From: Thermosynechococcaceae cyanobacterium Okahandja
GTDB lineage: Bacteria > Cyanobacteriota > Cyanobacteriia > Thermosynechococcales > Thermosynechococcaceae
Assembly: GCA_041530395.1 (NCBI GenBank)
Contig: CP136945.1
Coordinates: forward strand, 2,418,001 to 2,482,000
Direction of reading: 5' to 3'
Length of the DNA stretch: 64,000 bases
Position numbers and translations under genes: made by a program. This document shows, one piece after another, positions 8,705 to 19,434 of the stretch. How positions within the stretch are numbered: the stretch's first letter is position 1; every line of letters begins with the position of its first letter. The notes under the pieces are model-generated. The model was not told where the DNA came from and ran no database searches. It was given only the letters and a program-made list of their open reading frames with translations.

Positions 8705-9757
8705 ATGACCAAATCCCCCAACGACAGCCACGAACAAACCCTTGACCGCGACTGTCGTACCCTATCTCGTCACGTCCTGCAACAATTACAAAGCTTTGAT
8801 GCTGATGCCCAAGATCTCAGCGCCCTCATGAATCGGATTGCCTTAGCCGGCAAACTCATTGCCCGCCGCCTCAGTTGCGCTGGCCTTATGGAAGGGGTAC
8901 TCGGATTTGCGGGAGCAGTGAATGTGCAGGGCGAAGATGTCAAAAAAATGGATCTCTACGCCAATGAAGTCTTTATTTCCGTCTTCAAGCAAAGTGGCCT
9001 CGTGTGCCGCCTTGCCTCCGAGGAGATGGAAACACCCTACTATATTCCTGAAAACTGTCCCATTGGTCGCTATACGCTGCTCTACGATCCCTTAGATGGC
9101 TCCTCCAACGTGGATATTAACCTCAACGTGGGTTCTATCTTTGCCATCCGCCAACAGGAAGGGAACGACCTCGATGGCAGTGCCGCCGATCTGCTGCAAA
9201 ACGGCCACAAGCAAATTGCGGCGGGCTATATTCTCTACGGTCCGAGCACGATGCTGGTGTATTCCATTGGTCGGGGCACCCATGTCTTTGTGCTGGATCC
9301 GAGTCTTGGCGAATTTATCCTCGCCATTGAAAACCTGCAAATTCCGGCGAGTGGTTCCATCTACAGCGTCAACGAAGGTAACTTCTGGGCGTGGGAAGAG
9401 TCCATTCGTAACTATGTGCGCCATGTGCACCGCCAACCCGGTTACAGTGCTCGCTATAGCGGTGCCTTAGTGGGAGACATTCACCGCATTCTGATGCAGG
9501 GGGGGGTCTTTCTGTACCCCGGAACCCAGAAGAACCCCAAGGGCAAACTGCGGTTACTTTACGAGTCTGCCCCCATTGCCTTTTTAGTCGAGCAAGCGGG
9601 GGGCAAAGCCAGCGATGGAACCCAGCCCCTGTTGGATATTGTTCCTGATCATCTTCACATGCGTACCCCTCTGATTATCGGTAGTCCGGTAAATGTCGAA
9701 CTTGTGGAATCCTTTATTCAGCAAGCCGATGCCAACAAAACTGTCCTACAGGTTTAA
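8705..9757 (+). CDS. fbp: Fructose-1,6-bisphosphatase, class I
   Basis: A class I FBPase of 350 residues. The metal and substrate motifs are present: ASEEM near residue 104, [20 protein letters not shown] near 130 and the LYPGT region near 265. It removes the 1-phosphate of fructose 1,6-bisphosphate in gluconeogenesis and the Calvin cycle. An in-frame ATG at 8666 exists, but the ATG at 8705 follows a GGGAGGGG ribosome-binding sequence and fits family N-termini better. zwf begins 3 bases after the stop and opcA follows, the known cyanobacterial fbp-zwf-opcA arrangement (no tal gene is present here). Confidence 0.95.
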   Translation: MTKSPNDSHEQTLDRDCRTLSRHVLQQLQSFDADAQDLSALMNRIALAGKLIARRLSCAGLMEGVLGFAGAVNVQGEDVKKMDLYANEVFISVFKQSGLVCRLASEEMETPYYIPENCPIGRYTLLYDPLDGSSNVDINLNVGSIFAIRQQEGNDLDGSAADLLQNGHKQIAAGYILYGPSTMLVYSIGRGTHVFVLDPSLGEFILAIENLQIPASGSIYSVNEGNFWAWEESIRNYVRHVHRQPGYSARYSGALVGDIHRILMQGGVFLYPGTQKNPKGKLRLLYESAPIAFLVEQAGGKASDGTQPLLDIVPDHLHMRTPLIIGSPVNVELVESFIQQADANKTVLQV

Positions 9758-9760
9758 CCC

Positions 9761-11290
9761 ATGGTCACGCTGTTTGAAAATCCACTGCGGGTAGGATTAC
9801 GCCAAGAACGCACCCCAGAACCCTTGATTTTGGTTATCTTTGGTGCAACGGGCGACCTCACCCAGCGCAAACTCATTCCTTCCATCTATCAACTGAAGCT
9901 GGAACACCGCCTGCCCCCCGAGATTACGGTTGTGGGGGTCGCTCGCCGGGACTGGAGTGACGACTATTTCCGCGAGCATCTACGCAAGGGGGTCGAGGAA
10001 TTTGGCGGGGGCATCCAAGCGGAACCCCTGTGGCAAGAGTTTGCCCAAGGCCTCTACTACTGTGCTGGCAATATGGATGATCCGGGGACCTACAGCAAAC
10101 TCAAGGATCTGCTGGCAGATTTAGACGAAAAGCGACAAACCCGGGGTAACCGGGTGTTTTACCTTGCGGTGTCCCCCAACTTTTTTGTCGAGGGTATTCA
10201 ACAATTGGGTGCCGCAGGGCTGTTAGCAAACCCCCAAAAGCAGCGGCTTGTGATTGAAAAGCCCTTTGGTCGGGATCTCACCTCTGCCCAATCCCTCAAT
10301 CAGGTGGTGCAGTCGGTGTGTAAAGAGGAGCAGGTCTATCGCATTGACCACTACTTGGGCAAAGAAACCGTTCAAAACCTGATGGTATTTCGCTTTGCCA
10401 ATGCCATTTTTGAGCCTCTCTGGAATCGCCAGTACGTGGATCATGTGCAGATTACGGTGGCCGAAACGGTCGGCGTTGAAGACCGGGCGGGTTACTACGA
10501 AACCTCTGGGGCGCTGCGGGATATGGTGCAAAACCACATCCTGCAACTGCTGGCGCTGACGGCAATGGAACCCCCCAATGCCCTAGATGCTGACAGCCTG
10601 CGCAACGAAAAGGTGAAGGTGCTCCAGGCCACTCGTTTAGCGGATCTCGATAACTTGGATAGCTGTGCGGTGCGGGGGCAGTACCGGGCGGGCTGGATGA
10701 AGGGCAAGCCGGTTGTCGGCTACCGCGAAGAGCCGGGGGTCAGCCCCACCTCCACGACGCCCACCTACGTGGCCTTGAAACTGCTGATTGATAACTGGCG
10801 CTGGCAGGGGGTTCCCTTTTATTTGCGCACCGGCAAACGCTTGGCCAAAAAGGTGACGGAAATCGCCATTCAGTTTCGCCAAGTACCCCTCCTAATTTTC
10901 CAGTCAGCGGCGCGCCAGACGAACCCTAATATGTTGATTATGCGCATCCAACCCAACGAAGGGATTGCCCTGCGCTTTGAGGCAAAAATGCCGGGTGCCG
11001 ATTTGCGATCGCGCACGGTGGAAATGGACTTTAGCTACGGGTCTTCCTTTGGTATGGCCACGGCAGATGCCTACGCCCGTCTGTTGCTCGACTGTATGCT
11101 TGGGGATCAGACCCTTTTTACCCGCGCCGATGAAGTGGAAGCCGCATGGCGGGTGGTGATGCCGGTGCTGAGCGCGTGGGATGCCCCGAGTGATCCGGCC
11201 TTAATTCCCACCTACGAGGCGGGCACTTGGGATCCGGATGCTGCCGAAGCCCTCATTAATGCCGACGGCCGTCGTTGGCGGCGACTCTAG
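9761..11290 (+). CDS. zwf: Glucose-6-phosphate dehydrogenase
   Basis: A 509-residue G6PDH with the NADP-binding [11 protein letters not shown] near residue 28, the lysine motif [10 protein letters not shown] near 167 and the active-site [13 protein letters not shown] near 193. It catalyses the first step of the oxidative pentose phosphate pathway, which supplies NADPH in the dark. Cyanobacterial G6PDH is redox controlled through thioredoxin and needs OpcA; opcA is the next gene. The ATG at 9761 is 3 bases after the fbp stop. Confidence 0.96.
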   Translation: MVTLFENPLRVGLRQERTPEPLILVIFGATGDLTQRKLIPSIYQLKLEHRLPPEITVVGVARRDWSDDYFREHLRKGVEEFGGGIQAEPLWQEFAQGLYYCAGNMDDPGTYSKLKDLLADLDEKRQTRGNRVFYLAVSPNFFVEGIQQLGAAGLLANPQKQRLVIEKPFGRDLTSAQSLNQVVQSVCKEEQVYRIDHYLGKETVQNLMVFRFANAIFEPLWNRQYVDHVQITVAETVGVEDRAGYYETSGALRDMVQNHILQLLALTAMEPPNALDADSLRNEKVKVLQATRLADLDNLDSCAVRGQYRAGWMKGKPVVGYREEPGVSPTSTTPTYVALKLLIDNWRWQGVPFYLRTGKRLAKKVTEIAIQFRQVPLLIFQSAARQTNPNMLIMRIQPNEGIALRFEAKMPGADLRSRTVEMDFSYGSSFGMATADAYARLLLDCMLGDQTLFTRADEVEAAWRVVMPVLSAWDAPSDPALIPTYEAGTWDPDAAEALINADGRRWRRL

Positions 11291-11358
11291 GGCACGCCCG
11301 CCGCTAGTGAAATTAGGCATCATAGAAAGGGGCAACCCCCATCCCTTGGCAATTCTTA

Positions 11359-12738
11359 ATGTCATTGATGTCATTCCATAGGTACCTCAGTATGTCCAGC
11401 GAATCTACGCCCCTTGTTGCCCTCCAGGATCCAGTTGATGTCTCCCTTGATGATATTGAACACAGCCTGAGTCAAATCTGGCTCAGTCATGGGGGCGACG
11501 GCAGGACCCCAGCAGCGGTGCGGGCCACCACCTTTACCCTTGTGGTCTATGAAGCGGACGATACGCAGCAGTTGCTCTCTGCCCTAGGCTACTACAGTGG
11601 CCCCATTGACGGCATTTTAGGGCCGCGGATGCAATCGGCCATCCGAGCGGCGCAAAAGGACTACGGTCTGCCCCTAACGGGTCGCCCCTCCCCCGAATTA
11701 CGCCAGGTGCTGCAACGGGACTATGCGGCTCAAGTGGCCAAAGGCGTTGCTCGAACTGAGCGCTATGCCATGGATGTGCGCGGTGGCAGTGTGGCCGATG
11801 CGATCGCCAGCCAAAATCCCTGCCGTGTCATTGCCCTGTGCCCCACCCTTGGCGAAGATACCGGCATTACCGCCCAGGTGGCTGCCTACTGCCCCATCAA
11901 CAAAAAAGTCCGCAGTTCCCTCATCTGTTGTGAGTACATTACCCTCAAGGGCACCCATGCTGCCTTTCAGCGGGTGGAACCCCTCTTGCAGTCCTTGGTC
12001 ATCCGTGATTTGCCCCGCTTCCTGTGGTGGAAAGGCGACCTGCACCATAACCTTGAGTTATTTCACACCCTTGCCCCTAAATTTAACCGCATTATTGTTG
12101 ATTCCAGCGAGTTTTTAGTGCCCACGACAACCTTCCGCACCCTCGCTGACCTCTTGCAGCAGGGATTGGCCATTGCTGACCTGAACTGGCGACGGTTAGG
12201 GGCATGGCAGGAACTTGCCGCCGAAGCCTTTGACCCCCCCGAGCGGCGGCTGGCCGTCAAAGAGATTGATCAGGTGGTGATTGACTACGAGAAAGGCAAC
12301 CCGGCTCAAGCCCTGATGTATCTGGGATGGCTGGCCTCGCGGTTGCAGTGGCAGCCTCGCCAAGTCACTGTTGAAACGGGGGACTATGACCTGCACCACA
12401 TCGAGCTAGTGAGTTCCGATCAGCGGCTGATTAAAGCCGAGTTGGCGGGGATTCCCACCGGTGATAGCGGTCTGGTGCTGGGGGACTTAATTGACCTCAA
12501 ACTCACCTCTAGCAATCCAGAGGCAGACTGTTGTACGATTATATGCTCGGAAACTCGGGGGTGTATGCGGATGGAGTCGGGCGGTAGCGCTCAGATGTGC
12601 CGCACCTACCACGTTACCCCCCTCACCGATCAAACTGCCGAGCTGCTCCTGAGTCAGGAACTGCAACGCTGGGGGCAAGACGTTCTCTATGCCGAAAGTT
12701 TTGCTGCTGTTGTACAATTGTTGGCCTTAATGCCTTAG
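11359..12738 (+). CDS. opcA: G6PDH assembly/activation protein OpcA with peptidoglycan-binding-like domain
   Basis: A protein of about 448-459 residues of the OpcA family, which allosterically activates and helps oligomerise glucose-6-phosphate dehydrogenase. Residues about 75-125 (LLSALGYYSGPIDGILGP, QKDYGLPLTG) form a PG_binding_1-like module inserted in the N-terminal half, as in other cyanobacterial OpcA proteins. The conserved OpcA core follows from about 150, including WWKGDL and VIDYEKG segments. ATG codons at 11359, 11368 and 11392 are all possible starts; nothing decides between them clearly. It is the third gene after fbp and zwf. Confidence 0.92.
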   Translation: MSLMSFHRYLSMSSESTPLVALQDPVDVSLDDIEHSLSQIWLSHGGDGRTPAAVRATTFTLVVYEADDTQQLLSALGYYSGPIDGILGPRMQSAIRAAQKDYGLPLTGRPSPELRQVLQRDYAAQVAKGVARTERYAMDVRGGSVADAIASQNPCRVIALCPTLGEDTGITAQVAAYCPINKKVRSSLICCEYITLKGTHAAFQRVEPLLQSLVIRDLPRFLWWKGDLHHNLELFHTLAPKFNRIIVDSSEFLVPTTTFRTLADLLQQGLAIADLNWRRLGAWQELAAEAFDPPERRLAVKEIDQVVIDYEKGNPAQALMYLGWLASRLQWQPRQVTVETGDYDLHHIELVSSDQRLIKAELAGIPTGDSGLVLGDLIDLKLTSSNPEADCCTIICSETRGCMRMESGGSAQMCRTYHVTPLTDQTAELLLSQELQRWGQDVLYAESFAAVVQLLALMP

Positions 12739-12745
12739 GACCGCT

Positions 12746-14995
12746 ATGAACGAAGACTTTCGCCTCGTCATTGACCTCGGTGTGGTGCTGGGGGCAGCGG
12801 CGATGGGGGGAGTGTTGGCGGCGCTGCTGCGGCAACCCATCCTGCTGGGCTACCTCTTGGCGGGGATGTTGGTGGGCCCCACCGGTCTGGGGTTATTGCG
12901 GGAGGTGCCTCAAGTTGAAGCCCTAGCCCAGTTAGGCGTGGCCTTTTTGCTGTTTGCACTGGGGGTGAGCTTCTCCCTCGGTGAAATTAAGAAGGTACAG
13001 GGCATTAGTTTGGGTGGGGGAATCCTGCAAATTGTCCTGACGATTGTCGTCACAACGCTCATTTCTGTGGGGGTGGGTTGGGTGACCTCCCCCAGTCAAG
13101 GGATTTTTTTGGGGGCGGTGCTCTCCTTGTCCTCTACTGCCGTCGTCCTGCGCAGCTTAATGGATCGCAATGAGCTAGAGTCCCTGCAAGGCCAGATTAT
13201 GCTCGGCATTCTGGTGGTACAGGATTTGGCAGTGGGGCTGATGGTGGCGGTGTTACCGGCCTTGGATAAGCCCCTTGAGGACCTCGGCTGGGCGGTGGGT
13301 GAAGCGCTGCTAACCATTGGCCTGATTGCGGTGGGGGCCGTGGTGGCCGGAATTTGGCTGCTGCCGCCGCTGCTGCGCCTGTTGGCTAAAACTGAAAGCC
13401 GCGAGTTATTTTTGCTCGGGGTGGTCGCCCTGTGTTTGGGAATTGCCTTACTGACAGAATACTTGGGGCTATCGATTGAAATTGGCGCGTTTATTGCCGG
13501 CTTAATGATTTCCGAGGTGGAGTACGCCGACCAAACCCTTGACTATGTTGAGTCGATTCGGGATGTCTTTACCACCCTGTTTTTTGCCTCCATTGGTATG
13601 CTCATTGATCCTGTCTTTTTGTGGCAGCACCTTGACCTGATTATTGAACTGGTGAGCTTAGTGATTGTGGGGAAGTTTTTAATTACGACCCCGATTGTCA
13701 AGCTCTTTGGCTATACCTGGAAAACGTCGCTACTGGTGGGGATTGGCCTAGCCCAAATTGGGGAATTTTCCTTTGTGTTGCTGACGGCAGGGCGGAGTCT
13801 TGGGTTGGTGTCCCAGCAGGTGTATCTGCTCACCTTGGGCACAACGGCGGTGACGTTGGTGGTGACCCCCTTTTTGCTGAAACTGGTGCCGCCACTGCTG
13901 GAGATCCCCCTGTTACGGGGGCTGTTGCAGGAGGATGAAATCCTAGGGATGGATTTAACGGGCTTGCCCCAACGGAATCATGTCATTGTGTGTGGCTATG
14001 GTCGGGTGGGTAAAAGTGTGGTGACGCTGCTGCAAAAACAACAGTATCCGGTGCTGGTGATTGAGCAAAGTGAAAGTGTTATCAATGAGGTGCGCGCCGC
14101 CGGATTGCCCTATATTTACGGGAATGCCGCCAGTGCCACGATTTTGGCCAAGGCGGGGGTGGAGGCTGCCTTGGGGATGGCCATTGCCCTGCCGGACAGT
14201 ATGAATACCCGCCTCTGTTTGAAGCGTGCCCTTGAGTTTGCGCCGGAGTTGGATGTGATTGTCCGCGCCAATAGCGATCGCGACATTGAACTGCTTTACC
14301 AGTTGGGGGCGCGGGAGGTGGTGCAGCCGGAGTTTGAAGCGAGCCTAGAGTTGGCCGCCCACCTATTCTTTACCCTCGGCATGGGCGAGCGGGTGATTCA
14401 GCAGCAGGTGCAGCAGGTGCGCGGTAGCCACTACGAAAACCTGCGGGGCGATACGTCTCCCGACAATACAGCGCGACTCTTGCGACGAGCGGCTCAGGAT
14501 ATGAACAGTCGCTGGTTCTCCCTGCCAGAAGACTCGCCTGTTCGCGGTATGACCTTAGCAGAGATGCAACTGCGCCAACTCACGGGTGTGACGCTGCTGG
14601 CCATTGTTCGCCAGGATGGGACGGAGGTGGATTACCCCAGTGGTGAAACTTATCTGGAAGCGGGCGATCGCCTCCTGATTGTCGGCCAACCCTCTGAACT
14701 GGCTGCGTTTGAAGCCCTGATTAGCGGTACGGTGAGCGTGCCGCAGGGGGAAACCTCGTTCCTGTGGATGATGTTGCCAAATCAGATCACCCAGCGACAG
14801 CTTACCATTGCGGATCTGCATGTACCGGAGACCGTCACCATTCGGGCATTGCGCCGCGAGGGCACCCTGCTGTTGCAACCGCCGCCTGAGTGTCCGTTAC
14901 TCGGGGGCGATCGCCTCTTGCTGGCCGGGCCGGTCACGGCCTTAAACCAACTGGGGGATCAACTCACGGCGCGATCGGTGGCCTTACCACCGTAG
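12746..14995 (+). CDS. KefB/KefC-type monovalent cation:proton antiporter with TrkA domains
   Basis: A 749-residue CPA2-family transporter. About residues 8-380 contain twelve or so membrane segments of the Na+/H+ exchanger fold. A TrkA-N/RCK domain follows (HVIVCGYGRVGKSVV near 413, with the GxGxxG nucleotide loop), then two TrkA-C-like modules (about 575-655 and 670-745). Such proteins exchange K+ or Na+ for protons and are gated by nucleotides. The start ATG is 7 bases after opcA. The gene overlaps the convergent EcsC-like gene by 37 bases at its 3' end. The transported ion is not decided by sequence. Confidence 0.88.
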   Translation: MNEDFRLVIDLGVVLGAAAMGGVLAALLRQPILLGYLLAGMLVGPTGLGLLREVPQVEALAQLGVAFLLFALGVSFSLGEIKKVQGISLGGGILQIVLTIVVTTLISVGVGWVTSPSQGIFLGAVLSLSSTAVVLRSLMDRNELESLQGQIMLGILVVQDLAVGLMVAVLPALDKPLEDLGWAVGEALLTIGLIAVGAVVAGIWLLPPLLRLLAKTESRELFLLGVVALCLGIALLTEYLGLSIEIGAFIAGLMISEVEYADQTLDYVESIRDVFTTLFFASIGMLIDPVFLWQHLDLIIELVSLVIVGKFLITTPIVKLFGYTWKTSLLVGIGLAQIGEFSFVLLTAGRSLGLVSQQVYLLTLGTTAVTLVVTPFLLKLVPPLLEIPLLRGLLQEDEILGMDLTGLPQRNHVIVCGYGRVGKSVVTLLQKQQYPVLVIEQSESVINEVRAAGLPYIYGNAASATILAKAGVEAALGMAIALPDSMNTRLCLKRALEFAPELDVIVRANSDRDIELLYQLGAREVVQPEFEASLELAAHLFFTLGMGERVIQQQVQQVRGSHYENLRGDTSPDNTARLLRRAAQDMNSRWFSLPEDSPVRGMTLAEMQLRQLTGVTLLAIVRQDGTEVDYPSGETYLEAGDRLLIVGQPSELAAFEALISGTVSVPQGETSFLWMMLPNQITQRQLTIADLHVPETVTIRALRREGTLLLQPPPECPLLGGDRLLLAGPVTALNQLGDQLTARSVALPP

Positions 14996-15798
14996 GCACG
15001 CAACAACCATCGGAGTTGATAAACGTAGCGAGCCGTTGTCGCCACTTGCATGGCAAATTGTTCATTGGCCACGACCCCCAACACCACCCCCACAAGGGGC
15101 ACCAGTTCACCGCTGAGTTCCTCGCTAAGATGAATAATGGCGCGCTCAAACACCGTTTCTGCTGTCGTATCCGTCAGGGTTTCGAGGGCGGTGTCGGTTA
15201 GCAACTCGGCAACGGTCTCCCGTACCAACTCCGGGTCGCGCACCAAGAGACTGCCGAGGGTATGCTGCCGTTCTAGGGCGGTGGTGGCAAAGCTGGTGGC
15301 TAACGTGCCCCAAACCATTTCCTGCTCCAGCGGTGTTGCTGCACCAAAGCCATAGCACAACCCAACGTGCTGAATGGTTTTTAGCCCCAACAGTAGGGCC
15401 AAGGCCACGTCCGCTAGTTCCCCTACCCCTTCTAGCGGGGCGGTGAGCAGTCCTTCGAGGGTGGCACTACCCAAGGCGATGGCCTGTACCCGAGCCTGAA
15501 GGCGATCGCACACCTGTAGGGGCTGCTGCTGTAAGTCCTGCCAATCCTTGATCTCGAGGTGATCTGCCGCGAGTTGTCTGCCGAGTTGTGTTTTAAGGTG
15601 CGCCCATTCCTGATCCGCCGATCCAAGGAGGCGATCGCACGTCGCCCGCAGTACCCTCAGTCCTTGGCTGGGCAGCAACGGTGTGATGGCTTGCGATGCG
15701 GCTATTGACGGCATCCCCACCGCACTGTGGGTCAGCCAGTGGCGAATGGCGTGCAGTTGTGAGTGCTCGTACTCCTTGAGGCGCAGATGAGCGGCCAC
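14959..15798 (-). CDS. EcsC-family-like protein
   Basis: A 279-residue, alanine- and leucine-rich protein resembling the EcsC family (PF12787): a helical N-terminal part, a hydrophobic LEGVGELADVALALLLGLKTIQHVGLCYGF-like central region and a glycine-rich membrane-prone stretch near residue 235. I am fairly but not fully sure of the family. EcsC proteins are poorly characterised; in Bacillus the gene sits with an ABC exporter. Here it lies convergent to the antiporter (37-base overlap) and divergent from psaC. Confidence 0.6.
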   Translation of the reverse strand: MAAHLRLKEYEHSQLHAIRHWLTHSAVGMPSIAASQAITPLLPSQGLRVLRATCDRLLGSADQEWAHLKTQLGRQLAADHLEIKDWQDLQQQPLQVCDRLQARVQAIALGSATLEGLLTAPLEGVGELADVALALLLGLKTIQHVGLCYGFGAATPLEQEMVWGTLATSFATTALERQHTLGSLLVRDPELVRETVAELLTDTALETLTDTTAETVFERAIIHLSEELSGELVPLVGVVLGVVANEQFAMQVATTARYVYQLRWLLRAYGGKATDRAVS

Positions 15799-15817
15799 GA
15801 TAAATCCTCATCAAAGT

Positions 15818-15833
15818 TTACAAACAAGTTACA
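15818..15833. promoter_or_regulatory. TTACA direct repeat upstream of psaC (HLR1-like)
   Basis: Two TTACA units (15818-15822 and 15829-15833) are separated by six bases. The RpaB-binding HLR1 element has two (G/T)TTACA units with TTACA repeats five bases apart, so this site is one base too long. It lies about 160 bases before psaC and just upstream of the divergent EcsC-like gene. Regarded as a candidate only. Confidence 0.3.
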
Positions 15834-15970
15834 TTCTTTGAAGTTTGCCCCTGCTTCTCACCTTAGACGACAACCCCTGCGGTATCCTAATTTTCGGTAT
15901 TTATCTCCAACGTGCCCTTACTGTCGTCCCGTGGTGAACGGCATCCGCAGGGCAACACCTGTCATCCTGA

Positions 15971-16237
<267 letters not shown>

Positions 16238-16324
16238 CCCTTTTTACTATCTTGGTTCGCATAGGCTTGGGGTCATCACCGCCTCAGGTCTATGCTCTCC
16301 TGTTATGGTTCTGCTATGATGCAT

Positions 16325-16333
16325 TGTTATACT
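16325..16333 (+). promoter_or_regulatory. Possible extended -10 promoter element before nurA
   Basis: TG-T-TATACT matches an extended -10 element 40 bases before the likely nurA start. No clear -35 hexamer is present, which an extended -10 can compensate for. Visual match only. Confidence 0.35.
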
Positions 16334-16373
16334 CTAGCCTTGCCCCTTGGGGGGTAGCGGTAGCGATCGCCAC

Positions 16374-17576
16374 ATGGTTTTGCCCCTTAGCCAATTAGTG
16401 GCTCAGCTCAATGCGAAAAAGAGCGATTTTCTCCAGTACGATAGCGAGTTGAGCCAGGTTTGGCGTACCTATCAGCAGGCACTCGATGACGCTCAAACCC
16501 AATCCGCGGCAGCACTATCGGAGCAAATTCCGCCAGAAATTAGTTGGTGTGGCGCACGACCCCTAGAGCCATGGCAGAACCAGTGGCGTGTACCCCTTGG
16601 CATCCGCTGGCCGCACCGCGAAGCCGCCCGCACTTGGGCCAAGGAGCAATTGCAAGGGGTGGTCACGATTGCTGTGGATGGCTCCCAAATTCTACCTACA
16701 GAAGAGATTTCAACCCCCATCGGGCTGGTACAAGCGGGTTGGTTTATTAATTTTCACACCCACGATCAGCGCTATTGCAAAGATGTTTGCTTGGAGTTAA
16801 TTACCCCCGCCCAGCTATGGCAAGCGCGGCAGCACTACGATCAGGCCCAACCGCACCGCTTTAATGAACGCTTTATTCACCTCAAGCGATTTCAGCTTGA
16901 ACTGGCCACCCTGCGGCAACTCATGAGCACACCCACCGCAGGCTACCCTACCTTTGGGCTGTTTGATGGTTCCTTGGTGGCCACGTTTGCGGAGTCTTAC
17001 CACCAAAGCTGGCAGCAGCAGTACGTCCAGGCCATTTGCGAGACGCTAGAGTACAGCCAGCAGCAGCAGGTGCCTCTTTTGGCCTACATTGATCACTCCC
17101 AAGCTCGGGATCTGGTCACCCTACTGCGGTACACCTACCGCCTTGATGCCACGAACCAGATTGTTGACGGCCAGTTACTCAAGGGGGTGCTCACCGAGTG
17201 GGGCGATCGCTCCCCCTTTTTTGTGTGTGAGCGCGGGGGTGATGATGGCGCCGCTGCCATCCTCGATACCTACGGCCCGTGGTCACGCCAAATTGGCTTC
17301 TGCTATCTGAAAGCCCACCCCGGCACCCCGGTGCGTCTTGAACTGCCGGTGTGGATCTACACCAAGGGCTTGCTCGATCAGGTGATTCATTGGCTTTGTG
17401 GGGAACTGATTACCGGCCAAGGCTATCCCTACGCCCTTGAAGCCGCCGATCAAGCGGCTGTGCTACAGGCTCGCGATCGCCAAGCCTTTCTTAAACAGTT
17501 CCAACACTGGGCTGATCAGGTAGGCATAGACTTGCAGTTTAGCCGCAAGTGGGTCAGCAAACAGCGACGGCGTTAA
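16374..17576 (+). CDS. NurA-domain nuclease
   Basis: A protein of 400 residues from the ATG at 16374, with a NurA domain. The acidic metal-binding motifs are AVDGSQILP near residue 101 and LFDGSLVATF near 200. In archaea NurA is a 5'-3' nuclease working with the HerA ATPase in DNA end resection; the role in cyanobacteria is less clear. The open frame extends upstream to a TTG at 16347, but that stretch (GGSGSDRH) looks non-coding and the ATG is preferred. It converges on the M23 peptidase gene with 3 bases between stops. Confidence 0.75.
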   Translation: MVLPLSQLVAQLNAKKSDFLQYDSELSQVWRTYQQALDDAQTQSAAALSEQIPPEISWCGARPLEPWQNQWRVPLGIRWPHREAARTWAKEQLQGVVTIAVDGSQILPTEEISTPIGLVQAGWFINFHTHDQRYCKDVCLELITPAQLWQARQHYDQAQPHRFNERFIHLKRFQLELATLRQLMSTPTAGYPTFGLFDGSLVATFAESYHQSWQQQYVQAICETLEYSQQQQVPLLAYIDHSQARDLVTLLRYTYRLDATNQIVDGQLLKGVLTEWGDRSPFFVCERGGDDGAAAILDTYGPWSRQIGFCYLKAHPGTPVRLELPVWIYTKGLLDQVIHWLCGELITGQGYPYALEAADQAAVLQARDRQAFLKQFQHWADQVGIDLQFSRKWVSKQRRR

Positions 17577-17579
17577 GGA

Positions 17580-18914
17580 CTAGCTCTGTGACCGCCGCAG
17601 GAAGATCATCGGGTCAACTGCACCCCGCCCTTGGGGACGAATTTCAAAATGAACGTGAGGCCCCGTACTGCGACCGGTACTGCCCATCTCAGCAATTTGC
17701 TCACCCTGTTGCACGTATTGACCCACGCGCACCAAATTGCGGTGATTGTGGGCGTACAGGGTCAGGGTGCCATCCGCATGGCGAATTTCTACTAAATTAC
17801 CAAAGCCGCCGGAATTCCACTGGGAATAGGTGACAACCCCCGCCGCGGCTGCATAAACAGGCGTGCCAATGGGGGCGGCAATATCAATACCGCGGTGCAT
17901 CCGTCCCCAGCGCGGACCAAAGCCGGAGGTAAAAACACCCCGCGCCGGCCAAATGAAATTTGTAGTCAAGCTGGGCAAAAAGCGATCCGAGGCCGGTAGA
18001 GGCGGCAAATCTAGGTTACTAGGGAGCGGTGGCTTAACAATCGAGCGAGCAACTTGGACGGGAACGGGGGGCGCAATCGGCTGAATCGGGGCAGAGGGTG
18101 CCACCGTGGTTGTTTGGGGACGACTGGCCAACGTGGGTTGTGGCGGCGCTGCTGCAGGGGCAGGTGGCGCTTGTTGCACCGTCACTAAGGACGGCCCTGT
18201 ACGCCGTTGGCGCTCAGCCGCACGGCCAAAAGGAAGCGGATTGGCCGATACGGTCACTGGGGGTAAGTGGGCAGATGAAGTAGGGGCAATGGCAAGGCGC
18301 GCCGTCTCTGGAGTTGTTTCCGTAATGGGCGCATCCGGCTCAACAGCCGCGGTGGTTTGCTCAAGAGATCCCCCCACCGAGAGCGGCACATCAAGGCTGA
18401 GGGAGGCCATCACCGTCGTGGTGGCTTGGGTGACAAGGGTAGCAAGGCTATCGGTATGGCCGCGCCGATCCACCAGCTTAAACGTGGGTTCTGAGGTTTC
18501 ACTCAGGCGGGCAAGGGTACTGGCTCCCGACAGGGTTAAAGATGATGCGGTGGTGGGGCTAAGGGAGGTAAACCTAGCTTGCGGGAGCACCGCTTGCTGC
18601 CATGCGCTTTGGGTCGCGGCCAACAGGAGGTCGTTCTCGGGGGTGAAACCAAAGCGCTGGCTGGGTTGGCTAAGACCAGACAATGAAGAGCTATTAACGG
18701 ATTTTGCGAAGAAGGAGGGAAGCCCCAAGGGTTCGGCGCGATCGCCAAGAAGTGTAGAGGTGTCAAGGGCTTGCGCAGGATGGATAACGGCTGCCGTACC
18801 AATGGAGAGGAGTGGCAGATAGGAACAAACCGAGCGCAGCGAACGACCAAACGTAACCAAGGGCGTTACCGATACACCCTGAGATGCGGTAGGGGTACGA
18901 CTAGCGTTGTTCAA
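17580..18914 (-). CDS. M23-family (LytM) cell-wall metallopeptidase
   Basis: A 444-residue secreted peptidase. After a hydrophobic export signal (about residues 30-48, ending PAQALD), a long low-complexity Pro/Ala/Thr linker leads to a C-terminal LytM domain. The zinc ligands are visible in HRGIDIAAPIGTPVYA and GPHVHFEIR (HxxxD and HxH). It should cleave peptidoglycan cross-links or act in cell-wall remodelling. The start is decided by the ribosome-binding site: GAGGAGG lies just upstream of the TTG at 18914, whereas the farther upstream frame to 19070 has no such signal. Use of TTG is unusual but well placed. Confidence 0.88.
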   Translation of the reverse strand: MNNASRTPTASQGVSVTPLVTFGRSLRSVCSYLPLLSIGTAAVIHPAQALDTSTLLGDRAEPLGLPSFFAKSVNSSSLSGLSQPSQRFGFTPENDLLLAATQSAWQQAVLPQARFTSLSPTTASSLTLSGASTLARLSETSEPTFKLVDRRGHTDSLATLVTQATTTVMASLSLDVPLSVGGSLEQTTAAVEPDAPITETTPETARLAIAPTSSAHLPPVTVSANPLPFGRAAERQRRTGPSLVTVQQAPPAPAAAPPQPTLASRPQTTTVAPSAPIQPIAPPVPVQVARSIVKPPLPSNLDLPPLPASDRFLPSLTTNFIWPARGVFTSGFGPRWGRMHRGIDIAAPIGTPVYAAAAGVVTYSQWNSGGFGNLVEIRHADGTLTLYAHNHRNLVRVGQYVQQGEQIAEMGSTGRSTGPHVHFEIRPQGRGAVDPMIFLRRSQS

Positions 18915-19387
18915 GGTAGGCCTCCTCGCACACAAAATACTTTGGTGATTCGACGAAATGAACTCATAGAGAACACATCGCTTAGTTCGCTGCCACCGCA
19001 GTGGCACGTCTTGTCTATGCCTAAACTGTCCCAGCGCCATAAGTATGCAAAGGGTGTTTTTGCTAGACAACCAAACTTTTAGGTGACTTTACCTAATCCC
19101 TCATCAAAAGACAACCCTTGCTTTGGCTCACTCAACGTCACCCATGCTGACGAATTTCCTGCCGCGATAGATAATTCAGGGATTTATTTAGCGAGAGCTT
19201 AATCAAAAATGCTGAATTTAGGGCGACCTGAGGGTATTTTACTTTTCTAGGGAAAAATTCCTGCCACCCCCAAAAGGAATAAGGAAAGTAAAGTTTTGCT
19301 AGAGGGGAGTATAGTTTTTTTTAATAATGTAAACTTGGCAACAGTCACCCAATTGGGGGTTGTCAGTAGCAAAGTGTCCTATTAAAA

Positions 19388-19416
19388 TTGTGCCACTTTT
19401 TTAGTAATTGGCACAA
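19388..19416. repeat. Perfect 8-base inverted repeat
   Basis: TTGTGCCA (19388-19395) and TGGCACAA (19409-19416) are separated by 13 bases that include a T6 run. It could be a stem-loop of an RNA leader or a dimeric regulator's operator. Confidence 0.45.
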
Positions 19417-19434
19417 GGCTGAGGGTCAGTTTAG

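Noticed and set aside
18106-18822. 238-codon plus-strand open frame
   Set aside because: Shadow of the repetitive Pro/Ala/Thr linker of the M23 peptidase; composition is Arg/Val/Ser-rich without any motif.
19370-19382. CAAAGTGTCCTAT shared by the gaps at 19370 and 60704
   Set aside because: A 13-base match is expected dozens of times by chance among all pairs in 64 kb; no further similarity flanks it.
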